DNA of 58,407 nucleotides from Algoriphagus sp. (lineage in GTDB: Bacteria > Bacteroidota > Bacteroidia > Cytophagales > Cyclobacteriaceae): the NCBI RefSeq assembly GCF_024305035.1, contig NZ_JAMWZB010000030.1, forward strand, positions 1 to 58,407. The letters are read 5' to 3'. Position 1 is the first letter of the stretch; every line of letters begins with the position of its first letter. Position numbers and translations under genes: made by a program. Positions 1-8,829 of this stretch are shown here, in pieces. A model generated the notes under the pieces. It searched no databases and was not told the DNA's origin. It saw only the letters and a program-made list of their open reading frames with translations.

Positions 1-52
1 ACGGTGGTGTGGGAGGTCGAAACGGGAACTAATCCCGTTTCTCCTACCCGAT
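1..52 (+). mobile_element. 3' end of a group II intron (domain V tail and domain VI)
   Basis: The first bases (ACGGTGGTGTGGGAGG) match the usual end of group II intron domain V and the linker into domain VI. Domain VI then folds as a long hairpin: GGAG at about 12-15 pairs with CTCC at 41-44, and AAACGGGA at about 20-27 pairs with TCCCGTTT at 33-40. After the stem comes TACCCGAT, which supplies a candidate branch-point A at 46 and the expected AY 3' terminus at 51-52. The following T-run would be the 3' exon, as expected for introns that insert next to intrinsic terminators. The catalytic core and the reverse-transcriptase/maturase gene would lie upstream of the window. A plain terminator hairpin is the alternative, but it would not explain the domain V-like linker. 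Confidence 0.6.
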
Positions 53-201
53 TTTTTTGGGTATTTTAAAAAACATCAAAAAAAGGCAAATCCCTGGTGT
101 ACTTTTCGGTGAACTGGAAAACTAAATACAATTTCGCTTACCAGAAGTGGTTTAATGGTCAGTAAATCAACTATTTAAAGTATTCTGAAATTTGTAGATT
201 T

Positions 202-570
202 TTGATTAGAAAAGGTTGTTTTCTGGCTTTTGACATGCATTTGAAAAATTTTTCATTGCTAAAAAGAAATCAAAAATATGATTTCTGCCCTGCTAATGAT
301 TTAGTGTCATCTGAGTTAGTTGTGGAGGGGGACGATGAAGAACTAGCATTGACCTTGAATGGCAAAAAGAAAAAAATCAATAAAAAGGATTTTGAAACTG
401 CCATGCTAAGAGCAGGGATGGATCAAAAAGTAATCGAGAATATATTTAAGAAATATAAAAAACTAATCCCTAGGTGGAATCAGTTTATTTTAGAAAGTTT
501 TCTGCCTGAGAAAATGAAGAAAGAATATATGAAACTTATTGAACGGAAATCAAATCAATTGAAACTCTAA
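202..570 (+). pseudogene. hipA: 5'-truncated hipA fragment (HipA-like kinase C-terminus)
   Basis: The frame contains the C-terminal third of the HipA-like Ser/Thr kinase fold. It has DMHLKNFSLL (family catalytic-loop segment), PANDLV (family PAYDLV) and DDEELALTLNGKKKKI, followed by the usual helical tail ending near ERKSNQLKL. A normal Bacteroidota HipA C-domain protein is about 300 residues; only about 112 homologous residues remain, and homology starts at the catalytic Asp at about position 232. The apparent TTG start and first ten residues do not look like HipA. Everything that binds ATP upstream is missing, so this cannot be an active kinase. The upstream 150 nt are non-coding and border the presumed intron end, suggesting rearrangement. 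HipA identity is confident; whether the fragment is transcribed is unknown. Confidence 0.85.
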
Positions 571-777
571 AAATGTCTATCCTTGTATTATTTCGGGTTG
601 CACTTCAAACCGAGATGGAGAATCTTTGGGTTTCTTAAATGGCTTTAAGTATAGGCATGACGGATAAATCAAGATGGTTTTTTACCATGATTTTTTCACC
701 AATAATTCTAGGGGGACTTATTGGCTTATAATTAATTAATATTTCTCCTTAGATGGGCCGCATATCTGTTAAACTAA

Positions 778-802
778 CTCGCTTTTATAAATGCGGGTTT
801 TT
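778..802 (+). terminator. Weak intrinsic terminator
   Basis: CTCGC at 778-782 pairs with GCGGG at 793-797 (one G-T wobble), followed directly by five Ts. It lies 200 bp after the hipA fragment on the plus strand and is the only structured element in the 571-865 gap, which otherwise shows no gene. Confidence 0.35.
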
Positions 803-865
803 GTTTGATATTTTCTGGAACAAACGGGATTGATTTTTCTTTGGACTAATGAAAAATCACCGTTA

Positions 866-2128
866 TCATGTTTCATCGGTACCGAAGTGGTATACAGTTC
901 CTTTTTTATTAGAAAGTTGGAGTTCATAAATGCTTCCTGCTCCTTCAAAAAGGATTTTTACTCCGATGATTTTCTTAGGGATTTTAGGGACGTTGAATGT
1001 AAAAACAGATTCTTCATTGACAAGGATGTTCATTTTCTGACCTTTCGATAGGCACTCAACTTTTATATTTTCCGACATGTCGGTACCAAAACCGGAGAGG
1101 TCTGTCTTTTTGCCGTCAATGGTCGTGTCAAAAGCAAAAAGTGAAATATCAGAAATGCACCCTTTATTCGATAAGACGAGACTAATCGGTCCATCTTCAT
1201 GGATTATTTGGATTTGAGCAGCCTGACAAGGACTGGCACCTGATTTAAGATTATTTTTTAAATTAATCGAAAATTGAAAATCATCCGTATAAATGGATTG
1301 AAAATCATCTACGTTATAAAATCCGGTAATCGTTCGCTTGATTTGAGGATTTACCCCATGGGCTTGTAAGATTTTCGGTGTTAAATGAAGTTCATTTTCA
1401 GTTTGATAAAGCTTTTTGTCCAAATAGATTGGCAATGAATCTGTTTCAATAGTCGCTAACCAGCCGTCTGTGGGGATCAAAATTGACTTTTCCTTTACAA
1501 TGGAATCATTGACGACCAATTTAGCTTTGAAATAACCTGGCCAATGATAAATGCTTGTCGATATACTGTCCTCTCGATCTACTTCAATCCTTTTTTTGTT
1601 GTCCCAGTCTTGTTGGATAGCTACCACGGCGTCCGCGGTTGCAGCCCTGGCGTTGTAGTTGAAAACCACGGAATTGGGGAGTCCTTCGGAGACCGATGTG
1701 GCATCAAAATCAAAATCATTGGGATCATAGCTCACCTCGGACTTCCTTTGAACCCATAGTAATACGGTTACCAGAACCAGGCCGACCACAATTAAGGGTT
1801 TGCTGTATTGGAATGTTTTCGATGGTGTTCCTTTTTTCTTTCTTTGACTATGATTAGTGCTTTCATTAAATACAAATGAATGCCAATCCCCATATCCCAA
1901 ATAGGCGGCTAAAACGTTCAGGGTGGAGGTGTTTGGTCGGGAGGAGTAGTTCACCTTTCCACTAAGTCGTTTTAAAGTTGAAACACTAAGGAGCGTTCCG
2001 GTTTCCTCATGTATGGACTTGCTCAACAATTGAAAATCGCCAGTAACCCAAGTATCTAATGGTCCTCTGGATAGTTTTTTGGCAATGAGTTCAAAACAAT
2101 GTGTCAGATGTTTTTTGTCTCTTTCCAT
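866..2128 (-). CDS. Single-pass membrane protein with cytoplasmic helical N-terminus and periplasmic sensor-like region
   Basis: A 420-residue protein. Residues 1-90 are soluble and contain the phrases LSVSTLKRLSGKV and TLNVLAAYLGYGDWHSF, which recur at the N-terminus of a family of Bacteroidota membrane proteins and look like a helical DNA- or protein-binding head. One hydrophobic segment (about 111-128, LIVVGLVLVTVLLW) follows a basic stretch, so the N-terminus should be inside. Residues 145-420 would be periplasmic and include a beta-rich PKD-like part (SVVFNYNARAATADAVVAIQ) and a C-terminal part that may be laminin/concanavalin-like. No signal peptide or enzyme motif is seen. It is divergent from the lipoprotein gene at 2258 across a 129-bp shared promoter region, so the two may be co-regulated. 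Function not recognised; a transmembrane one-component sensor is an inference. Confidence 0.75.
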   Translation of the reverse strand: MERDKKHLTHCFELIAKKLSRGPLDTWVTGDFQLLSKSIHEETGTLLSVSTLKRLSGKVNYSSRPNTSTLNVLAAYLGYGDWHSFVFNESTNHSQRKKKGTPSKTFQYSKPLIVVGLVLVTVLLWVQRKSEVSYDPNDFDFDATSVSEGLPNSVVFNYNARAATADAVVAIQQDWDNKKRIEVDREDSISTSIYHWPGYFKAKLVVNDSIVKEKSILIPTDGWLATIETDSLPIYLDKKLYQTENELHLTPKILQAHGVNPQIKRTITGFYNVDDFQSIYTDDFQFSINLKNNLKSGASPCQAAQIQIIHEDGPISLVLSNKGCISDISLFAFDTTIDGKKTDLSGFGTDMSENIKVECLSKGQKMNILVNEESVFTFNVPKIPKKIIGVKILFEGAGSIYELQLSNKKGTVYHFGTDET

Positions 2129-2257
2129 TTATGAAAGGATATACGGTCTGTGAACAAACTTGAACAGACTTGAATAGGGCATTTTTCTCCCTACAATGAA
2201 ATGTGGATTTACCTTTGACTTCCATCAATACAGGATAATCAAAAATAAAACTTTATC

Positions 2258-3625
2258 ATGAGAACAAACCATAAGGTAATATTAATCTTTGCCCTTGGAG
2301 TTTTAATCCTAGCCTGTGGCCGGAAGGAACGAAAGGCCGAGGAGAAACAGCATATTCCATTTAGGGATTCCGAATGGACCGTATACGATTACAAAGACTC
2401 CTTGATCAGTATCAATGTGGTGACCGAAGAGGGGAAAGAAGTCCTTCGGTTGGAGCCGGGCCAACGTGCATTGGTCAAGGATGGGTACTTCAGGAATTTT
2501 CAAGTGGAGTTTTGGACCAAAGGTCTTACTCCGGGTGTGGGATTTAGGGTACAGGATGCAAAAAATTTTGACTACCTCTATTTGCGGGTAGCGAAAGGGG
2601 GGTATCTGGATGCATTACAATATGTGCCCATTCATAATGGTAACTTGCCTTGGCAATTGTACAATTATCCCAAATACGAAGGACGAGCTTCATTTCCTGT
2701 GAGACAGGAGGTGTTCTTACCGATGTCCTTTAAAACGGAAATTGTTATCGGGAAGGCCAGTGAAAACTTATTGAGAGCCTTAAATGAGGAGGGGAAAGTG
2801 TTCTCTGAGACCTCTGTTATCGATTATATGGAAGAAGATCTGGCTTACATATATGATCCCGAAAACAGTAATGTGCTTGGCATCCGGTTCACCAAAGAGG
2901 GTATTTCCTTTTTGGAGTTTAAGCAATGGGTCCGGGTAAAAATGGTTGTGGTTCAAGATCAAATGGATGTGTATATCGGGGATATGGATAAACCAGCCTT
3001 TACGGTTGACCATTTGAAACGAGATGACTCGGGGGGAGGATTCAGTTTGATCAGTAGTTTTGATCCCGTGTTTTTCAGTGACTTTTCCATTAATGAAATC
3101 AGAGATGCCGGGAAACCCAGAAATCCAAAAGGCAAAGAATCGCCTCATATGAAGGAATTTTTAAAGGCATGGCAAATATCAGAACCCTTTGTAAAGGATT
3201 CCACAAATTTTAAAGCACAAGTGGATTCGGTTTTGGAATATAAAAAAACTTTTAAGACTGTCCTTGCCGATGAGGACGGTCTGATCAATGTCAGCAAATA
3301 TTTTAATGATATGACCAAAACCGTGGTACTGACCTGTAATTTGGTATCAAATAGGGATAGGACGGTACCCATGAATTTTGACTATGCCGATCATTTGGTG
3401 ATCATGCTCGATTCCCAAATCCTTTTTGACGGGGGCATGGATTTTCGGCCCCCTCCTGGTAAGGGAGTGGAAGGACGTGTCATTGTAACGGATGAATCAG
3501 TACCCTTGGAACTCAAAAAGGGGTCCAATGAACTGGTCTTTATGCTTTCAGGTGATGCCAGACAAAAGTTCAACTGGGGATTTCTTGCGAAATTGACTAG
3601 CATGGAAGGAATTAGCATTAATTGA
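2258..3625 (+). CDS. Predicted lipoprotein with concanavalin-like beta-sandwich region
   Basis: A 455-residue protein whose N-terminus is a lipoprotein signal: a short basic start, the hydrophobic stretch VILIFALGVLIL, then lipobox LILAC with Cys20 as the acylation site. Residues 35-280 alternate beta-strands with features of DUF1080/laminin-G-like domains (LYLRVAKGGY, WVRVKMVVVQDQMDVYIG, FSDFSINEI), which often bind or cut glycans. The C-terminal 150 residues are a second beta-rich module. No catalytic residues can be assigned. The 129-bp divergent region shared with the membrane protein at 866-2128 suggests shared control. An outer-membrane or periplasmic binding role is inference. Confidence 0.75.
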   Translation: MRTNHKVILIFALGVLILACGRKERKAEEKQHIPFRDSEWTVYDYKDSLISINVVTEEGKEVLRLEPGQRALVKDGYFRNFQVEFWTKGLTPGVGFRVQDAKNFDYLYLRVAKGGYLDALQYVPIHNGNLPWQLYNYPKYEGRASFPVRQEVFLPMSFKTEIVIGKASENLLRALNEEGKVFSETSVIDYMEEDLAYIYDPENSNVLGIRFTKEGISFLEFKQWVRVKMVVVQDQMDVYIGDMDKPAFTVDHLKRDDSGGGFSLISSFDPVFFSDFSINEIRDAGKPRNPKGKESPHMKEFLKAWQISEPFVKDSTNFKAQVDSVLEYKKTFKTVLADEDGLINVSKYFNDMTKTVVLTCNLVSNRDRTVPMNFDYADHLVIMLDSQILFDGGMDFRPPPGKGVEGRVIVTDESVPLELKKGSNELVFMLSGDARQKFNWGFLAKLTSMEGISIN

Positions 3626-3656
3626 CCAAAAAAACAATACTAGGAAGTGATAATAC

Positions 3657-3698
3657 GAGGCTGTCTTAAACTTTTCAACCAAGTTTTCAGACAGCCTC
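3657..3698. repeat. Perfect 10-bp inverted repeat with 22-nt spacer
   Basis: GAGGCTGTCT (3657-3666) and AGACAGCCTC (3689-3698) are perfectly complementary and lie 32 bp after the lipoprotein stop codon. There is no strong T-run, so it is a poor intrinsic terminator. The GAGGCTGTCT end resembles terminal repeats of some transposases, so a small transposon relic is possible. Confidence 0.5.
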
Positions 3699-4244
3699 AA
3701 TTAACACCCTTAGTAGTACTAATCGTCAACATCAAAACCAGATTTTGTCTTTTTTAGAATTGTCCAAAAAAGGGGAAGCCTTCCATTCGACTCAATTAAA
3801 GTTGGCAGTTCCTATTCGAAGATTTCTCAGCCTACATCCGGTCAGTTATTTGGGATCATAGCAGATATTCTTCACTTTTTCGATTACACAGGATGGAGCT
3901 TTATCCTTTTTAGTTTTTAAACTAAATGCGGCTGATGGATTTCGCCTACCGTATTGTTATACCTTTTCTGCTCTTTTTTGCAGTTGGGTTCAGAGTTTTT
4001 ACCTTGAACCGAGGTATTCTTGGATTCTGTTCCCTTTGGGTTGCAAAGGCAAATCCGACAGAAATACCTAAAAGTGAATAATAGTCATTTTTAATTCTAT
4101 GATCGATCTCGAGCCGCAGGCAGTCAAATTTTGTTATCCTCAGAGCTATTGAATTAGCCTACTCCCAACTACCTAATTCCTACTTTCAACCTCCTATCTT
4201 CCCAATTCTTTACTAATTATATCCCCCCCCCCCCCTCACACACG
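3699..4244. other. Gene-free interval between convergent genes
   Basis: About 550 bp with stops in all frames and no recognisable coding remnant. It contains the C13 homopolymer at 4223-4235, annotated separately. Nothing else is seen. Confidence 0.6.
4223..4235. repeat. Homopolymeric C13/G13 tract
   Basis: Thirteen consecutive C on the plus strand, so G13 on the strand of the TonB receptor gene, starting ten bases after that gene's stop codon. Long G/C tracts are length-unstable in bacteria and are typical of phase-variable loci, but this one is downstream of the stop and cannot switch the annotated frame. Confidence 0.9.
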
Positions 4245-6590
4245 CTAAAATTCAATTCTATAGCTGATCAAGGGGATCAATGGAGTTTGATAGACGGTTT
4301 CTACCTCTCCCTTCGCAGGCTCAAAATAGGTTCCAAAGATGTTTTGGTGGTTGGTTACATTCTGGACATCAAGGGCCAGGGTGCTGGTGGATTTTGGTCT
4401 GTTCCATTTCAGACTTACCCGAAGGTCTGTTCTGAAATAGGCAGGTTTTTTATTTTCAAAGGCCATTTCTTCCTCATAAACTGTTTCGTTTTTTTCAATT
4501 GATTCCTCCAGATTTACCGGTGTAGTCCGTAGTCCTCCCCCATAAATGCTTCGGATGTTAAAGCCTAAAAATCGATTTTTCTCAAGTGGATATTCCTTGC
4601 CGGCTGTGAATGTCAGATTTGCATTTCCATTGTACAACGTGTTTCGCCACTTGTTTTCCTGGGTTTTGTAAAGCGAGTTGTAAAGGGAGGCTGACAGCAG
4701 AAAATAAAGATTTTTGTGTGTGAACTGCTCCAGGGTGAATTCTGCCCCGTAGTTTTTCCCAAATCCCTCATTGACCAAGGGATCTGTCATAAAGCTCCAT
4801 TGCTGATTGATAATGGAGTAGGTTTGGTCAGCTCCAAGTTTGATTGGAATATTATACAAGTGCTGGTAATATCCCTCGATTTTCATCCGAAGAAATGGGT
4901 TCAGTTGGCGGTCATAGCCCATTACAAAATGATGCGATTTGCTTAATCCAAGTTTTTCATTCGGCTTGGTGATCTGCCCATTTTCCTCAAATTCTGCAAA
5001 GTAAGTCCCCAGTGGTTGCACCTGACTGTGAAGACCGTAACCCAAGCTTAGCCGCTGTTTTTCATCCAGTTCAAAAGACGCACTCAACCTCGGCTCAATT
5101 GAATTGGAATTGTTCAGCAGTAGCTGAAGGTAATGCATTCCAACATTGAAAGTCAGGCGCTCGGTTGCTTTGAAATTAAGTTGGGTGAAAGCCTGAATGC
5201 TCTGTGTGCTGCCTTTGGAATTGATGTGCGTTTCCATCTGATCAAGCTCCTGATCATACTCGTTTTCACGAAGGTTATAATACAATTGGTTCAGGTAAAT
5301 CCCGCTTCTGAAATTTAATCGAGAAGAAAGTTTGGTATTCAGAACGCTGTTAAATGTGATTTTCGAATTGCTGAAATTTTCATAAGACCACTCCTGATCG
5401 GAATACTCTTCATCCAGTCGATTCATTTTGTCACCGATAGCATGTCCGGAAGCCAAAATTGTATTCTGGAGAAAATTGTTTTGGTTGATCATGTAGGAAT
5501 GCTTGACGCCGACCGCCCCACTATTGGAAAAATACTGGGAACTGTAGCGATCAAACTCAGTAGTCCAATTCAGGGAGTCCTTTTCAGCGTCTTTGCTTTG
5601 ATCGCTCAATCCACCAAAACCGAATACGGTGAAGCTGCTCTTTTTCCCGGCAGGGAGAAAAATAGTAAGCGACAAGTCCTGGAAATCAGTTATAAAATCT
5701 CCCAAAGGAACTCCCAACTTGGAAATAATCGAAAGCGTGGAATACCGGTAATTGATCAAATATGAGCCTTTGTAATTTTTAGCGATGGGTCCTTCAGCTG
5801 CAATATCAGTCCCTAAAAAACCCGCCTGAAAAGTAAATTCTCGCTGTTCATTATTTCCCTTTCTCAAACTGAGATCAAAAACTCCAGACATGGCGTTTCC
5901 ATATTCCGCAGGAAATGCTCCAGTGATGAAGTCCGAATTTGCCAGCAACTGGGAACTCAAAATGGATATACCTCCACCTGAACTTCCCGGATTTACAAAG
6001 TGGTTTGGGTTGGGAATGTCGATACCTTCCATTCTCCAAAGCAATCCATTGGGACTGTTTCCTCTGATGGAAATGTTGTTATTCCCGTCATCAGTACTGA
6101 CAACACCTGAAAATGATTGAGCCATTCGACCCGGATCATTGACAGCAGCAGCGAATTTCCGCGTTTCTTCAACAGAGAATGTCCGTCCGCTCACCGTCAC
6201 CATATCGTTGACAGTCCGGTCTTTTTCAGTAGCCACGATTACTACCTCATCCATCTTACCAAATTCCTCCTCAACGGCAATGCTCAACACCACCTCTTTG
6301 CCGGAATTAACCAGAACATTGGGTAGGATGATGTCCTTGTATCCGATGAAAGTCACGCTCAACGTATGTGAACCTACCGGAACTTGCGGGATTTTGAAAT
6401 CCCCATCCAAATCGGTCGTTGCACCAATCAAAGGATCTGTATTGAGAATCATCACAGTCGCTCCCGGCATGGGAGCTTTTGTGACTTGATCGACCACTTT
6501 TCCCCTTACTGTCTGAGTCAAAGTCTGTGCTTTTAGCGGATTCAGGGCAAAGCAAAAAATCACTGCTAAGATTTTTGAAAATGATTTCAT
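4245..6590 (-). CDS. TonB-dependent outer-membrane receptor
   Basis: A 781-residue protein with a Sec signal (residues 1-21, ending KAQ). A carboxypeptidase-regulatory-like beta-sandwich follows (about 28-115, with VRGKVVDQVTKAPMPGATV and GDFKIPQVPVGSHTLSV). Next come a plug domain (about 140-250, with ISIRGNSPNGLLWRMEGIDI) and a 22-strand-type barrel that ends in an aromatic residue (SYRIEF). There is no STN domain, so it should take up its ligand without itself signalling to FecR. It is the last minus-strand gene of the run that starts with the sigma factor at 12180, 78 bp after the small barrel gene. Substrate unknown. The stop codon is followed after ten bases by the G13 tract. Confidence 0.92.
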   Translation of the reverse strand: MKSFSKILAVIFCFALNPLKAQTLTQTVRGKVVDQVTKAPMPGATVMILNTDPLIGATTDLDGDFKIPQVPVGSHTLSVTFIGYKDIILPNVLVNSGKEVVLSIAVEEEFGKMDEVVIVATEKDRTVNDMVTVSGRTFSVEETRKFAAAVNDPGRMAQSFSGVVSTDDGNNNISIRGNSPNGLLWRMEGIDIPNPNHFVNPGSSGGGISILSSQLLANSDFITGAFPAEYGNAMSGVFDLSLRKGNNEQREFTFQAGFLGTDIAAEGPIAKNYKGSYLINYRYSTLSIISKLGVPLGDFITDFQDLSLTIFLPAGKKSSFTVFGFGGLSDQSKDAEKDSLNWTTEFDRYSSQYFSNSGAVGVKHSYMINQNNFLQNTILASGHAIGDKMNRLDEEYSDQEWSYENFSNSKITFNSVLNTKLSSRLNFRSGIYLNQLYYNLRENEYDQELDQMETHINSKGSTQSIQAFTQLNFKATERLTFNVGMHYLQLLLNNSNSIEPRLSASFELDEKQRLSLGYGLHSQVQPLGTYFAEFEENGQITKPNEKLGLSKSHHFVMGYDRQLNPFLRMKIEGYYQHLYNIPIKLGADQTYSIINQQWSFMTDPLVNEGFGKNYGAEFTLEQFTHKNLYFLLSASLYNSLYKTQENKWRNTLYNGNANLTFTAGKEYPLEKNRFLGFNIRSIYGGGLRTTPVNLEESIEKNETVYEEEMAFENKKPAYFRTDLRVSLKWNRPKSTSTLALDVQNVTNHQNIFGTYFEPAKGEVETVYQTPLIPLISYRIEF

Positions 6591-6668
6591 AGCCTTGGTT
6601 TAGCTTTTTGTTTTTTTGGAAAACCACTTATTGCAGATTGCAATAAGGTCTTCTTCTGATCTCGAATA

Positions 6669-7274
6669 TTATCGACCCCATTTTCCTCCCCCGACAAAAT
6701 AGCCTAAGGTAAAGCCGAAGTATTCATTGATGGCCTGGCCAATCACTTCCCCGCTTACATGTTGCAGATCACTATTTGGCAGAAAATTGTATTCAGCACC
6801 AATCCGAAATTTGCCCAGTTCAACCCCTGCTCTGATCATCGGAGCCCAGGCGAAATTAGCCTTTAGACCCCGCACCTCGTCTTCGTTGAAATCGGAACCA
6901 TCCACCTTTATATTGCTCAGCGCATAGTATCCAAAACCTGCTCCGATATAGGGTGCGACCTTGCCTTTTCCATAGTTGAAGTAGTAATTGGCAGTGCCCG
7001 AAACGGAGGAATTTGCGGAAAGCTCGCCATCATAATCATCGGGGATCTCATAATAAGTGACCTCTTTTGCCAGACCTGCCACACCCATTCTGAGACCCAG
7101 AGTAAGGTTTCTAGTAACAAGAACCTGTGGCTCAAAATTGATCAAGGCACCGATGCCTCCGTCTTTTGGTGCTGCCACACCCAGATCCATTTGGAATCTA
7201 AATCTGCCTTCCTCCTGACTGTAAGCATGATGCATGATTTGTAAAAGGAGGAAGATTGTAATTAGCTTTTTCAT
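6669..7274 (-). CDS. Small outer-membrane beta-barrel protein
   Basis: A 201-residue protein when started at the ATG at 7274, which is directly followed by a clean signal peptide (MKKLITIFLLLQIMHHAYSQ). A longer frame to 7331 would add 19 residues ahead of the signal and is unlikely. The mature part alternates Gly/aromatic-rich strands (KVAPYIGAGFGYYALS, IGAEYNFLPN, YFGFTLGYFVGGG) typical of 8-stranded OmpW/OmpA-like barrels. It lies between the TonB receptor and the LA_2272-repeat gene on the same strand (gaps of 78 and 112 bp), so it probably belongs to the ECF-led group. No specific function is evident. Confidence 0.8.
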   Translation of the reverse strand: MKKLITIFLLLQIMHHAYSQEEGRFRFQMDLGVAAPKDGGIGALINFEPQVLVTRNLTLGLRMGVAGLAKEVTYYEIPDDYDGELSANSSVSGTANYYFNYGKGKVAPYIGAGFGYYALSNIKVDGSDFNEDEVRGLKANFAWAPMIRAGVELGKFRIGAEYNFLPNSDLQHVSGEVIGQAINEYFGFTLGYFVGGGKWGR

Positions 7275-7386
7275 TGGGTTAGTTTTTTTGTTGCGAAGAA
7301 TTATTTTGGTGATAAATTTCATTAAGGACAATTCAGGAGACTGTTACCCCTATCTCGATTTTGATTTTTTGAAATTTATTTCTGGA

Positions 7387-8646
7387 TTATAAGAACCGGA
7401 ATCCTGTTCTAAAGCCCCACCAAAGCTGACTTCCTAGGTCCTCTGGATGGTAGCGGTCACGATGAATCGAAGTATTGGTGAAGGTAAAAAGGTCCGGATG
7501 GGAGGAAAACGAAGTGTCATATACCCGGAAATTCAAGGTGGGTCCAGCGAAGATGGCTAAGTCTTTGGTTACTTGGAATTCACCACCGATGTAGAAGCGA
7601 TTGATCAGATTTAGTGCTTCCACACTTCCTCGACTGAGTTGCTCGGAACTTACTTCAATATTGAGGGAGCTTTTCTTTCCAAGTCTTGGAGAAGTTCCCA
7701 ATCCGTATCCAAAAGACCAGGTCACCTGATCATCCCATGCTGGCCGTATTCCTGCAAAAAAGATGTTATAAAACTCCCGCTTCCCGGTTCGGAAAGCCAG
7801 ATTGAATGGCATGACCTCATTGATACTGATTTCTGCAGTGTGATATCCCGATTTTACAAAACTTAAAAAACCCACGGGAATGCCGTTGATGCTGTCTGAA
7901 AAATTAATCAGACCCAATTGAAATCCGTCTACTTTTTTTGCGTAGTTCAACAATCCTGATTGAGAGCCCTTGACGTTTTTGACAGCAAAATTTAAAACTC
8001 CCGCTACCTGCGAACCATTCAGGTCTTCAGCGGTAAAGTTCATCACTCCGGCAAGCTGAACGCCTTCTACTTTTTTGGGAGAAAAATTTGCAATACCCGC
8101 GATCTGAACTCCATCTACTGGACCAGTTGTGATATTTGCCAATCCCGCCAATTGGACTGCGTTTACAGAATCCATATTGGAATTGAAAAGACCAGCAAGT
8201 TGAACCCCGTCTACTTTTCCACCAACCTGATTGAACAATCCTGCCATTTGGACACCTTGCAGGTCACCTCTGTTGATATTGAAAAGTCCTCCTAATTCAA
8301 GTTTGTGGGTGCCTGCAGAATAGCCGCCGAGCAAATTGAAGGAATAGTCGTTGACAACATTCCCTGAGAAGGTACCGTTGGTTCCGACAAAAGGCACCAA
8401 GGAAAACTGAAAGGAGGTGGTCGTTGTGTCTTCTAAATTTTTTCCCAAAAGATCAAATGGGATTGTTTTGATTTTTTGATCCAGGGAAAGAAAAGGGTTG
8501 GGTTGTTCAGAGGTTTTCAACCTGTCCGTTTGGACGATTTTTGCCTTTTCTTCTGCTTTTTCGGTAGCTGCTTGAAAGTGCTTTGCCTCAACAGAATTGA
8601 GGGAAAAAAGCAGGGTAATGGTGAAAATTTTGTTTAGTGTATACAT
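7387..8646 (-). CDS. LA_2272-type surface repeat protein with C-terminal barrel-like region
   Basis: A 419-residue protein with a signal peptide (1-21, ending VEA). From about residue 115 it carries around eight near-perfect 16-residue repeats of the form VQLAGLFN-x(5)-VDG, then two of 14 residues. The core is VQ-hydrophobic-AG-hydrophobic-x-N, a pattern expected to stack as a beta-solenoid or hairpin array. Residues 265-419 form alternating strands ending in an aromatic/Leu terminus (GFRTGFRFL), as in an outer-membrane barrel. The repeat pattern matches the LA_2272 surface-repeat family. It is a paralogue of the C-terminal two thirds of the next gene (8830-10647), including the preamble (SLVPFVGTNGTFSGNVVNDY), and so is probably a tandem duplicate without the sensor domains. 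Molecular role unknown. Confidence 0.82.
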   Translation of the reverse strand: MYTLNKIFTITLLFSLNSVEAKHFQAATEKAEEKAKIVQTDRLKTSEQPNPFLSLDQKIKTIPFDLLGKNLEDTTTTSFQFSLVPFVGTNGTFSGNVVNDYSFNLLGGYSAGTHKLELGGLFNINRGDLQGVQMAGLFNQVGGKVDGVQLAGLFNSNMDSVNAVQLAGLANITTGPVDGVQIAGIANFSPKKVEGVQLAGVMNFTAEDLNGSQVAGVLNFAVKNVKGSQSGLLNYAKKVDGFQLGLINFSDSINGIPVGFLSFVKSGYHTAEISINEVMPFNLAFRTGKREFYNIFFAGIRPAWDDQVTWSFGYGLGTSPRLGKKSSLNIEVSSEQLSRGSVEALNLINRFYIGGEFQVTKDLAIFAGPTLNFRVYDTSFSSHPDLFTFTNTSIHRDRYHPEDLGSQLWWGFRTGFRFL

Positions 8647-8829
8647 GAGTTTGGATTAGTTTCGCTCATAAGACAAGCGAAAGGTTTCCAACCCCTATTC
8701 GATCATGAAAAAAATACCATTCGTGAAATTTGATGTACTTGGCCTCAAATTTTATTGAGATTGAGAAATAGAATGCCGCAATTTCTCAAATTTGGGTCAT
8801 TCAATGATTCGGATGATTCTTCCAGAAAA

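Noticed and set aside
1..60. tRNA or 5S rRNA 3' end
   Set aside because: The stem-loop has a 5-nt loop without a TTC-type T-loop and no acceptor pairing; the group II intron reading explains the sequence better.
54..201. A short transposase-like tail reading through to about 170
   Set aside because: Only about 30 codons, with no recognisable motif and stops both sides.
830..1051. Plus-strand frame of 73 codons
   Set aside because: Lies opposite the well-supported minus-strand membrane protein gene and has no protein character.
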